Origin: Cyprinodon diabolis
Taxonomy: Eukaryota > Chordata > Actinopteri > Cyprinodontiformes > Cyprinodontidae
DNA: 64,000 bases
Direction: 5' to 3'
Assembly: GCA_030533445.1 (NCBI GenBank)
Contig: CM060073.1
Span: 43,350,428 to 43,414,427 of the forward strand
The notes beneath the pieces were generated by a model. It was not told the origin of the DNA. It worked only from the letters and a program-made list of their open reading frames with translations, and did no database searches. The position numbers were made by a program, and so were the translations under genes. Shown here in pieces: positions 36,776 to 49,297 of the stretch (within the stretch, counting starts at the first letter, position 1; each line of letters begins with the position of its first letter).

Positions 36776-39700
36776 ACGATTCTTGTAGCACTTTGAACGC
36801 ATTTTACGGGGACTTCGCATATTCAAAAACTCAGGAAAACGTGGCAGTAAATTGTCCCCCGCGTGAAATAGCCGGTCTATAATAGAATCAAAAATGGCCG
36901 CCCCCAAATTACGCCACAGCGCCCCCTAACGTGAGTTGGGGGAAACTGTAAGTCCCAGAGATCTGAATTTTGGCACACAGGTAGATCTCCTCAAATCATG
37001 AAAAAAAGTCTCTTGGAGGTATGCCCTAAAACCCACAGGAAGTCAGCCATTTTGGGTCAAAGTGCGATTTTTGGCCATTTTTCATTTTCGCTCATGTCGA
37101 ACTTTAACGAACTCCTCCTAGGGATTATGAGCTATCGGCTTCAAACTCGGTCATTATGCAGTTAAGGCATTGGAGATTAAAAGTTATCAAAGGTTTTCGT
37201 TTTTGAGCATGTTTAAGGGGTCCCCAGGGGCCCCAAAGTTAGGCTACTTTTGAAGAATTTCAAAGTTGAATAACTTTTACAAAAAAAATTCAAATCAAAC
37301 CAAGTTTGGCAGTAAGGAGCCCCTTTGGGTGCTTGACCATACTGGATGGTCAAATGATGACATCATCTAAGCCCCGCCCCCTAAGGGAAGAAAGTTACTT
37401 TTTTCACTTGGGAGGGTCCCTTTCACTCATTTTAAACACCAGCACCTTGAAACTTTGTCAGATGATAGAAAACAGGTTGGTCTAACTTCGTTTAAAGCAC
37501 AGAGAGTCTGAGTTAAATGGTGTTGCCGTGGCACCATGGCGAAGTGAGGCGTTTCGCCATGAAAATACGATTGGCTCTCATTTCCTCAATAATAATCAGA
37601 TCTGCACCAAAATAACAAGAGATGATCCTAGTCCAACTCCCAACAGGAATCCAGAGCAATATTTTGTGGGCGGGGCTTAATTTCCCTACAGCGCCCCCTA
37701 GAAATAACAAACTTCAAACCATCAGCCCCAAGCCGTTTTTAGTCCAGGAATATTGAAACTTTGAACACATTTGCATCTCATCAGGCCCCAACTAAAAGCC
37801 TCTTGAAGACACGGTCTAAACCCCACCGGAAGTCGGCCATTTTGAATTACATTTTACCCTGTTGTGAAATCACAGACCTCTTTTCAAAAAATTGTATAAA
37901 ATCAGCCTTTTATCCAAATGAGCTAAAACTTTCAAAATACGTTCTTTACAAAGCCTGCTATAAGCTGGTTACAATAGTAAAGCGCTTCTTTAAAGTCCGT
38001 CACTCTGATTTTTCAAAAGTTTGCGTTCTCGCCTAATAGTTGGTCAAGTGGACAGATAATGCCAGGAAATAATTCAGCCCCTAGCCATGCTCGTTCCTAG
38101 GATAATAAAACTGGGCACACATCTGTATGAGCTCTCCACCTACAAAAAGTTTCATTGGAGCCATGGTCTAAACCTCTCATGAAGTCGGCCATTTTTAATC
38201 AAACGGCACCCTTATGAAAATAGAATCACTATGTTAAAATATTTCTAAAAAATCAGTCGTTTTCCTAAAAGAGCTAGGACTTTTGGAATATATTCCTCTA
38301 ATCGCTACTGGTTTGATGGTAAACACAGCATAGCTCTTCTTAAAAGTCCGTCACTCTGATTTTTCACAATTTTTTGTTAACAGGAAATTGTTGTATCTCA
38401 AAAAGTTTTATAGCAATCGTAGCCAAATTTGGTACAGTTATTTATCCTTTGATTATAGAAAAGACTGCCAAGTTTGGCGTGAATCTATGCATGTTTGAGC
38501 ATCTTATGGGGTTTTCAACTGCCGCAGTATATGGCATTCAAGTTTAAAGATTTTTCTTTCTTTAAATTATTTAATAAATCATCTAAAAAAAATCTAGGAT
38601 ATGCAAGATGTGTTCCTTGACATTTGTGATTTTTTTCGGGATTTTATTGCAAACTATGGATTTTTAATGATTTTTTTTGTTTTGAGTAGAGTCGGCCATT
38701 TTGAATTACATTTTACCCTGTTGTGAAATCACGGACCTCTTTTCAAAAAATTGTATAAAATCAGCCTTTTATCCAAATGAGCTAATACTTTCAAAATACG
38801 TTCTTTACAAAGCCTGCTGTAAGCTGGTTACAATAGCAAAGCGCTTCTTTAAAGTCTGTCACTCTGATTTTTCACAAGTTTGTGTTAACAGGAAATTGTT
38901 GTATCGCAAAAAGTTTTATAGCAATCCTAGCCAAATTTGGAACAGTTATTTATCCTTTGATTATAGAAAAGACTGCCAAGTTTGGCGTAAATCTATGCAT
39001 GTTTGAGCATCTTATGAGGTTTTCAACTGCCGCAGTATAAGGCATTCACGTTTAAAGATTTTTCTTTCTTTAAATTATTTAATAAATCATCTAAAAAAAA
39101 TCTAGGACATGCGAGATGTGTTCCTTGACATTTGCGATTTTTTTCGGGATTTTATTGCAAACTATGGATTTTTAATGATTTCTGTTGTTTTGAGTAGAGT
39201 CGGCCATTTTGAATTACATTTCACCCTGTTGTGAAATCACTGACCTCTTTTCCAAAATTTTTATAAAATCAGCCTTTTATCCAAATGAGCTAATACTTTC
39301 AAAATACGTTCTTTACAAAGCCTGCTGTAAGCTGGTTACAATAGCAAAGCGCTTCTTTAAAGTCTGTCACTCTGATTTTTCAAAAGTTTGTGTTAACAGG
39401 AAATTGTTGTATCGCTAAATTTTTTATAGCAATCCTAGCCAAATTTGGAACATTTATTTATCCTTTGATTATAGAAAAGACTGCCAAGTGTGGCCTAAAT
39501 CTATGCATGTTTGAGCATCTTATGAGGTTTTCAACTGCCGCAGTATAAGGCATTCACGTTTAAAGATTTTTCTTTCTTTAAATTATTGAATAAATCATCT
39601 AAAAAAAATCTAGGACATGCGAGATGTGTTCCTTGACATTTGCGATTTTTTTCGGGATTTTATTGCAAACTATGGATTTTTAATGATTTTTTTTGTTTTG

Positions 39701-40596
39701 AGTAGAGTCGGCCATTTTGAATTACATTTCACCCTGTTGTGAAATCACTGACCTCTTTTCAAAAAATTTTATAAAATCAGCCTTTTATCCAAATGAGCTA
39801 ATACTTTCAAAATACGTTCTTTACAAAGCCTGCTGTAAGCTGGTTACAATAGCAAAGCGCTTCTTTAAAGTCTGTCACTCTGATTTTTCAAAAGTTTGTG
39901 TTAACAGGAAATTGTTGTATCGCAAAAAGTTTTATAGCAATCCTAGCCAAATTTGGAACAGTTATTTATCCTTTGATTATAGAAAAGACTGCCAAGTTTG
40001 GCGTAAATCTATGCATGTTTGAGCATCTTATGAGGTTTTCAACTGCCGCAGTATAAGGCATTCACGTTTAAAGATTTTTCTTTCTTTAAATTATTTAATA
40101 AATCATCTAAAAAAAATCTAGGACATGCGAGATGTGTTCCTTGACATTTGCGATTTTTTTCGGGATTTTATTGCAAACTATGGATTTTTAATGATTTTTT
40201 TTGTTTTGAGTAGGGTGTATTACCGCTAACCGTGGATTTTGGCGGTGGTGTTTCTCCATCTTTTGAACATATACTTTTGACCCACCACCTGAGATGGCCG
40301 CAGCATCTATCTCACAGATGAGATTCATCCCAGATATTATATTTTATCCCTAGTTTAACCCTTCCTGACCAAAGCTGTGGTTGTCTCAGCAGGCCCAGAG
40401 GTAAAGCGTGGAACCCATTTTGCTGGGTCGGGAGGAGCAAGAAGGAGGCGGTCGCTTGGTTCCCGCGGTCGCAGCATACCAGGCGGTGCGAGCTGCGAGG
40501 GCCGCCCAATGCCACTTGTGGCTTTAATTAGGCCCGAGCAGCAAAGTGCTGCGAAGGCCTATTGTATTTCGAAAGTTTCTTATTATTATTATTATT
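36776..40596 (+). repeat. Macro-unit 3 (type A, 3,821 bp)
   Basis: Same order as units 1-2, with subrepeats at 38183-40213. The right junction gains one hairpin cassette (from 40530), which explains the extra length. Confidence 0.9.
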
Positions 40597-43500
40597 ACGA
40601 TTCTTGTAGCACTTTGAACGCATTTTACGGGGACTTCGCATATTCAAAAACTCAGGAAAACGTGGCAGTAAATTGTCCCCCGCGTGAAATAGCCGGTCTA
40701 TAATAGAATCAAAAATGGCCGCCCCCAAATTACGCCACAGCGCCCCCTAACGTGAGTTGGGGGAAACTGTAAGTCCCAGAGATCTGAATTTTGGCACACA
40801 GGTAGATCTCCTCAAATCATGAAAAAAAGTCTCTTGGAGGTATGCCCTAAAACCCACAGGAAGTCAGCCATTTTGGGTCAAAGTGCGATTTTTGGCCATT
40901 TTTCATTTTCGCTCATGTCGAACTTTAACGAACTCCTCCTAGGGATTATGAGCTATCGGCTTCAAACTCGGTCATTATGCAGTTAAGGCATTGGAGATTA
41001 AAAGTTATCAAAGGTTTTCGTTTTTGAGCATGTTTAAGGGGTCCCCAGGGGCCCCAAAGTTAGGCTACTTTTGAAGAATTTCAAAGTTGAATAACTTTTA
41101 CAAAAAAAATTCAAATCAAACCAAGTTTGGCAGTAAGGAGCCCCTTTGGGTGCTTGACCATACTGGATGGTCAAATGATGACATCATCTAAGCCCCGCCC
41201 CCTAAGGGAAGAAAGTTACTTTTTTCACTTGGGAGGGTCCCTTTCACTCATTTTAAACACCAGCACCTTGAAACTTTGTCAGATGATAGAAAACAGGTTG
41301 GTCTAACTTCGTTTAAAGCACAGAGAGTCTGAGTTAAATGGTGTTGCCGTGGCACCATGGCGAAGTGAGGCGTTTCGCCATGAAAATACGATTGGCTCTC
41401 ATTTCCTCAATAATAATCAGATCTGCACCAAAATAACAAGAGATGATCCTAGTCCAACTCCCAACAGGAATCCAGAGCAATATTTTGTGGGCGGGGCTTA
41501 ATTTCCCTACAGCGCCCCCTAGAAATAACAAACTTCAAACCATCAGCCCCAAGCCGTTTTTAGTCCAGGAATATTGAAACTTTGAACACATTTGCATCTC
41601 ATCAGGCCCCAACTAAAAGCCTCTTGAAGACACGGTCTAAACCCCACCGGAAGTCGGCCATTTTGAATTACATTTTACCCTGTTGTGAAATCACAGACCT
41701 CTTTTCAAAAAATTGTATAAAATCAGCCTTTTATCCAAATGAGCTAAAACTTTCAAAATACGTTCTTTACAAAGCCTGCTATAAGCTGGTTACAATAGTA
41801 AAGCGCTTCTTTAAAGTCCGTCACTCTGATTTTTCAAAAGTTTGCGTTCTCGCCTAATAGTTGGTCAAGTGGACAGATAATGCCAGGAAATAATTCAGCC
41901 CCTAGCCATGCTCGTTCCTAGGATAATAAAACTGGGCACACATCTGTATGAGCTCTCCACCTACAAAAAGTTTCATTGGAGCCATGGTCTAAACCTCTCA
42001 TGAAGTCGGCCATTTTTAATCAAACGGCACCCTTATGAAAATAGAATCACTATGTTAAAATATTTCTAAAAAATCAGTCGTTTTCCTAAAAGAGCTAGGA
42101 CTTTTGGAATATATTCCTCTAATCGCTACTGGTTTGATGGTAAACACAGCATAGCTCTTCTTAAAAGTCCGTCACTCTGATTTTTCACAATTTTTTGTTA
42201 ACAGGAAATTGTTGTATCTCAAAAAGTTTTATAGCAATCGTAGCCAAATTTGGTACAGTTATTTATCCTTTGATTATAGAAAAGACTGCCAAGTTTGGCG
42301 TGAATCTATGCATGTTTGAGCATCTTATGGGGTTTTCAACTGCCGCAGTATATGGCATTCAAGTTTAAAGATTTTTCTTTCTTTAAATTATTTAATAAAT
42401 CATCTAAAAAAAATCTAGGATATGCATGATGTGTTCCTTGACATTTGTGATTTTTTTCGGGATTTTATTGCAAACTATGGATTTTTAATGATTTTTTTTG
42501 TTTTGAGTAGAGTCGGCCATTTTGAATTACATTTTACCCTGTTGTGAAATCACGGACCTCTTTTCAAAAAATTGTATAAAATCAGCCTTTTATCCAAATG
42601 AGCTAATACTTTCAAAATACGTTCTTTACAAAGCCTGCTGTAAGCTGGTTACAATAGCAAAGCGCTTCTTTAAAGTCTGTCACTCTGATTTTTCACAAGT
42701 TTGTGTTAACAGGAAATTGTTGTATCGCAAAAAGTTTTATAGCAATCCTAGCCAAATTTGGAACAGTTATTTATCCTTTGATTATAGAAAAGACTGCCAA
42801 GTTTGGCGTAAATCTATGCATGTTTGAGCATCTTATGAGGTTTTCAACTGCCGCAGTATAAGGCATTCACGTTTAAAGATTTTTCTTTCTTTAAATTATT
42901 TAATAAATCATCTAAAAAAAATCTAGGACATGCGAGATGTGTTCCTTGACATTTGCGATTTTTTTCGGGATTTTATTGCAAACTATGGATTTTTAATGAT
43001 TTCTGTTGTTTTGAGTAGAGTCGGCCATTTTGAATTACATTTCACCCTGTTGTGAAATCACTGACCTCTTTTCCAAAATTTTTATAAAATCAGCCTTTTA
43101 TCCAAATGAGCTAATACTTTCAAAATACGTTCTTTACAAAGCCTGCTGTAAGCTGGTTACAATAGCAAAGCGCTTCTTTAAAGTCTGTCACTCTGATTTT
43201 TCAAAAGTTTGTGTTAACAGGAAATTGTTGTATCGCTAAATTTTTTATAGCAATCCTAGCCAAATTTGGAACATTTATTTATCCTTTGATTATAGAAAAG
43301 ACTGCCAAGTGTGGCCTAAATCTATGCATGTTTGAGCATCTTATGAGGTTTTCAACTGCCGCAGTATAAGGCATTCACGTTTAAAGATTTTTCTTTCTTT
43401 AAATTATTGAATAAATCATCTAAAAAAAATCTAGGACATGCGAGATGTGTTCCTTGACATTTGCGATTTTTTTCGGGATTTTATTGCAAACTATGGATTT

Positions 43501-44400
43501 TTAATGATTTTTTTTGTTTTGAGTAGAGTCGGCCATTTTGAATTACATTTCACCCTGTTGTGAAATCACTGACCTCTTTTCAAAAAATTTTATAAAATCA
43601 GCCTTTTATCCAAATGAGCTAATACTTTCAAAATACGTTCTTTACAAAGCCTGCTGTAAGCTGGTTACAATAGCAAAGCGCTTCTTTAAAGTCTGTCACT
43701 CTGATTTTTCAAAAGTTTGTGTTAACAGGAAATTGTTGTATCGCAAAAAGTTTTATAGCAATCCTAGCCAAATTTGGAACAGTTATTTATCCTTTGATTA
43801 TAGAAAAGACTGCCAAGTTTGGCGTAAATCTATGCATGTTTGAGCATCTTATGAGGTTTTCAACTGCCGCAGTATAAGGCATTCACGTTTAAAGATTTTT
43901 CTTTCTTTAAATTATTTAATAAATCATCTAAAAAAAATCTAGGACATGCGAGATGTGTTCCTTGACATTTGCGATTTTTTTCGGGATTTTATTGCAAACT
44001 ATGGATTTTTAATGATTTTTTTTGTTTTGAGTAGGGTGTATTACCGCTAACCGTGGATTTTGGCGGTGGTGTTTCTCCATCTTTTGAACATATACTTTTG
44101 ACCCACCACCTGAGATGGCCGCAGCATCTATCTCACAGATGAGATTCATCCCAGATATTATATTTTATCCCTAGTTTAACCCTTCCTGACCAAAGCTGTG
44201 GTTGTCTCAGCAGGCCCAGAGGTAAAGCGTGGAACCCATTTTGCTGGGTCGGGAGGAGCAAGAAGGAGGCGGTCGCTTGGTTCCCGCAGTCGCAGCATAC
44301 CAGGCGGTGCGAGCTGCGAGGGCCGCCCAATGCCACTTGTGGCTTTAATTAGGCCCGAGCAGCAAAGCGCTGCGAAGGCCTATTGTATTTCGAAAGTTTC

Positions 44401-44439
<39 letters not shown>

Positions 44440-44488
44440 GGCCCGAGCAGCAAAGCGCTGCGAAGGCCTATTGTATTTCGAAAGTTTC

Positions 44489-44527
<39 letters not shown>

Positions 44528-44576
44528 GGCCCGAGCAGCAAAGCGCTGCGAAGGCCTATTGTATTTCGAAAGTTTC

Positions 44577-44626
<50 letters not shown>
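40597..44626 (+). repeat. Macro-unit 4 (type A) with expanded right junction
   Basis: Subrepeats at 42004-44034, tail from 44035. The right junction (44,350-44,626) has three cassettes and long ATT runs, after which the head changes to type B. Confidence 0.9.
44351..44626 (+). repeat. Three hairpin cassettes at exact 88-bp spacing plus (ATT)n
   Basis: AGGCCCGAGC begins at 44351, 44439 and 44527, so cassette plus ATT tract was duplicated as an 88-bp unit. The last ATT run extends to 44626. Confidence 0.93.
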
Positions 44627-47600
44627 TTTCTTTTCTCACTTCAAACGCATTTTACGGGGACTTCGCATATTCAAAAACTCAGGAAAACGTGGCAGTAAAT
44701 TGTCCCCCGCGTGAAATAGCCGGTCTATAATGGAATCCAAAATGGCCGCCCCCAAATTACGCCACAGCGCCCCCTAACGTGAGTTGGGGGAAACTGTAAG
44801 TCCCAGAGATTTGAACTTTGGCACACAGGTAGATCACCTCAAATCATGAAAAAAAGTCTCTTGGAGGTATGCCCTAAAACCCACAGGAAGTCAGCCATTT
44901 TGGGTCAAAGTGCGATTTTTGGCCATTTTTCATTTTCGCTCATGTCGAACTTTAACGAACTCCTCCTAGGGATAATGAGCTATCGGCTTCAAACTCGGTC
45001 ATTATGCAGTTAAGGCATTGGAGATTAAAAGTTATCAAAGGTTTTCGTTTTTGAGCATGTTTAAGGGGTCCCCAGGGGCCCCAAAGTTAGGGCACTTTTG
45101 AAGAATTTCAAAGTGGAATAACTTTTACAAAAAAAGTTCAAATCAAACCAAGTTAGGCAGTAAGGAGCCCCTTTGGGTGCTTGACCATACTGGATGGTCA
45201 AATGATGACATCATCTAAGCCCCGCCCCCTAAGGGAAGAAAGTCACTTTTTTCACTTGGGAGGGTCCCTTTCAGTCATATTAAACACCAGCACCTTGAAA
45301 CTTTGTCAGATGATAGAAAACATGTTGGTCTAACTTCGTTTAAAGCACAAAGATTTTGAGTTAAATGGTGTTGCTATGGTGACCCGGCAAAGTCAGGTGT
45401 TTCGCCGTGATCATACTTTTGGCTCTCATCTCCTCATAGATCCTTCAATCTGCACCAAAGTCACTAGGATGGAACTTGGTCCAAGCCCACACAAGAATCT
45501 AGGCCAATAATCGATGGGCGTGGCTTACTTTCTATACAGCGCCCCCTAGAAAAACTAAAACGACCAGCCCCAAGCCATGCAATGACTTAGGATTATGAAA
45601 GTTGGCACACATGTTAAACACCCCAGGACCTACAAAAAAGCCTCTTGGACCCATGGTCTAAACCCCACAGGAAGTCGGCCATTTTTGATTGAAGTTCAAA
45701 TTTTCACCGTAATTTTGCACTTTATAGCCTCTATATTTGAACGAACTCCTCCTACAGCTTTTGAGTCACAGGCTTCAAACTAACTCCAACTTGACTTGAG
45801 GCATTGGGGATCAAAATTTATCAAAGGAATTTTTCTACATCAAAGCATGTGGGCGTGGCCAGGCGTCAAACTTGGTCATTAGGCAGGGAAACAAAGGGTA
45901 AGCCCCGTGCCATGTTATGACTGAGAGTTCTGAAACTTGGACCACTTATGTAACCCCTCAGGACCTACAAAAAAGTCTCTTGGGGCCATGGTCCAAATCA
46001 CACAGGAAGTCGGCCATTTTGAATCAAAGAAATCCCTTTGCTTTCTTACCTTTGTGACCTATTTGAGCGAACTCCTCCTAGAGCTTTTGAGTTACACACT
46101 TTATATTCACCGTATAATGACTTGAGACATTGGGGATCAAAAGTTATCAAAGGAATTTTTCTAAATCAAAGCATGTGGGCGTGGCCAAGCGCCAAACTTG
46201 GTCATTAGGCAGGGAAACAAAGGGTAAGCCCCGTGCCATGTTATGACTGAGAGTTCTGAAACTTGGACCACTTATGTAACCCCTCAGGACCTACAAAAAA
46301 GTCTCTTGGGCCCATGGTCTAAACCTCTCATGAAGTCGGCCATTTTGAATCAAACGTCACCCTTATGAAAATAGAATCACTATGTTAAAATATTTCTAAA
46401 AAATCAGTCGTTTTCCCAAAAGAGCTAGGACTTTTGGAATATATTCCTCTAATAGCTACTTGTATGACGGTAAACACAGCATAGCTCTTCTTAAAAGTCC
46501 GTCACTCTAATTTTTCAAAAGTTTGTGTTAACAGGAAATTGTTGTATTTCAAAAAGTTTTATAGCAATCGTAGCCAAATTTGGAATAGTTATTTATCCTT
46601 TGATTATAGAAAAGACTGCCAAGTTTGGCATGAATCTATGCATGTTTGAGCATCTTATGGGGTTTTCAACTGCCGCAGTATATGGCATTCAAGTTTAAAG
46701 ATTTTTCTTTCTTTAAATTATTTCATAAATCATCTAAAAAAAATCTAGGACATGCAAGATGTGTTCCTTGACATTTGCGATTTTTTTCGGGATTTTATTG
46801 CAAACTATGGATTTTTTATGATTTTTTTTGTTTTGAGTAGAGTCGGCCATTTTGAATTACATTTCACCCTGTTGTGAAATCACGGACCTCTTTTCAAAAA
46901 ATTGTATAAAATCAGCCTTTTATCCAAATGAGCTAAAACTTTCAAAATACGTTCTTTACAAAGCCTGCTGTAAGCTGGTTACAATAGGAAAGCGCTTCTT
47001 TAAAGTCCGTCACTCTGATTTCTCAAAGGTTTGTGTTAACAGGAAATTGTTGTATCTCAAAAAGTTTTATAGCAATCCTAGCCAAATTTGGAACATTTAT
47101 TTATCCTTTGATTATAGAAAAGACTGCCAAGTTTGGCGTGAATCTATGCATGTTTGAGCATCTTATGGGGTTTTCAACTGCCGCACTATAAGGCATTCAC
47201 GTTTAAAGATTTTTCTTTCTTTAAATTATTTAATAAATCATCTAAAAAAAATCTAGGACATGCGAGATGTGTTCCTTGACATTTGCGATTTTTTTCTGGA
47301 TTTTATTTCAAAATATGGATTTTTTATGATTTTTTTTTGTTTTGAGTAGAGTCGGCCATTTTGAATTACATTTCACCCTGTTGTGAAATCACGGACCTCT
47401 TTTCAAAAAATTGTATAAAATCAGTCTTTTATCCAAATGAGCTAATACTTTCAAAATACGTTCTTTCCAAAGCCTGCTGTAAGCTGGTTACAATAGCAAA
47501 GCGCTTTTTTAAAGTCTGTCACTCCTATTTTTCAAAAGTTTGTGTTAACAGGAAATTGTTATATCGCAAAAAGTTTTATAGCAATCCTAGCCAAATTTGG

Positions 47601-49244
47601 AACAGTTATTTATCCTTTGATTATAGAAAAGACTGCCAAGTTTGGCGTGAATCTATGCATGTTTGAGCATCTTATGGGGTTTTCAACTGCCGCAGTATAT
47701 GGCATTCAAGTTTAAAGATTTTTCTTTCTTTAAATTATTTAATAAATCATCTAAAAAAATCTAGGACATGCAAGATGTGTTCCTTGACATTTGTGATTTT
47801 TTTCGGGATTTTATTGCAAACTATGGATTTTTAATGATTTTTTTTGTTTTGAGTAGAGTCGGCCATTTTGAATTACATTTTACCCTGTTGTAAAATCACG
47901 GACCTCTTTTCAAAAAATTGTATAAAATCAGCCTTTTATCCAAATGAGCTAAAACTTTCAAAATACGTTCTTTACAAAGCCTGCTGTAAGCTGGTTACAA
48001 TAGGAAAGCGCTTCTTTAAAGTCCGTCACTCTGATTTCTCAAAAGTTTGTGTTAACAGGAAATTGTTGTATCTCAAAAAGTTTTATAGCAATCCTAGCCA
48101 AATTTGGAACATTCATTTATCCTTTGATTATAGAAAAGACTGCCAAGTTTGGCGTACATCTATGCATGTTTGAGCATCTTATGGGGTTTTCAACTGCCGC
48201 AGTATAAGGCATTCACGTTTAAAGATTTTTCTTTCTTTAAATTATTTAATAAATCATCTAAAAAAAATCTAGGACATGCGAGATGTGTTCCTTGACATTT
48301 GCGATTTTTTTCTGGATTTTATTTCAAAATATGGATTTTTTATGATTTTTTTTGTTTTGAGTAGAGTCGGCCATTTTGAATTACATTTCACCCTGTTGTG
48401 AAATCACGGACCTCTTTTCAAAAAATTGTATAAAATCAGCCTTTTATCCAAATGAGCTAATACTTTCAAAATACGTTATTTACAAAGCCTGCTGTAAGCT
48501 GGTTACAATAGCAAAGCGCTTCTTTGAAGTCTGTCACTCTGATTTTTCAAAAGTTTGTGTTAACAGGAAATTGTTGTATCGCAAAAAGTTTTATAGCAAT
48601 CCTAGCCAAATTTGGAACAGTTATTTATCCTTTGATTATAGAAAAGACTGCCAAGTTTGGCGTAAATCTATGCATGTTTGAGCATCTTATGAGGTTTTCA
48701 ACTACCGCAGTATAAGGCATTCACGTTTAAAGATTTTTCTTTCTTTAAATTATTTAATAAATCATCTAAAAAAAATCTAGGACATGCGAGATGTGTTCCT
48801 TGACATTTGTGATTTTTTTCGGGATTTTATTGCAAACTATGGATTTTTAATGATTTTTTTTGTTTTGAGTAGGGTGTATTACCGCTAACCGTGGATTTTG
48901 GCAGTGGTGTTTCTCCATCTTTTGAACATATACTTTTGACCCACCACCTGAGATGGCCGCAGCATCTATCTCACAGATGAGATTCATCCCAGATATTATA
49001 TTTTATCCCTAGTTTAACCCTTCCTGACCAAAGCTGTGGTTGTCTCAGCAGGCCCAGAGGTAAAGCGTGGAACCCATTTTGCTGGGTCGGGAGGAGCAAG
49101 AAGGAGGCGGTCGCTTGGTTCCCGCGGTCGCAGCATACCAGGCGGTGTGAGCTGCGAGGGCCGCCCAATGCCACTTGTGGCTTTAATTATTATTAGGCCC
49201 GAGCAGCAAAGCGCTGCGAAGGCCTATTGTATTTCGAAAGTTTC

Positions 49245-49297
<53 letters not shown>
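44627..49297 (+). repeat. Macro-unit 5 (type B, 4,671 bp)
   Basis: The head begins TTTCTTTTCTCACTTC instead of type A's ACGATTCTTGTAGCAC. The body has extra modules (gene-like phrase GAAACTTGG recurring near 45,597, 45,932 and 46,258, about 330 bp apart). 508-family copies start at 46334, 46841, 47350, 47857 and 48365; tail from 48873. One cassette and a long ATT run (49,197-49,297) close the unit. Confidence 0.9.

Noticed and set aside
36611..36796. Plus-strand arginine-rich frame through the tail module into the ATT run
   Set aside because: The tail is a non-coding module, the frame ends in runs of Ile or Tyr read from the microsatellite, and length varies with ATT count.
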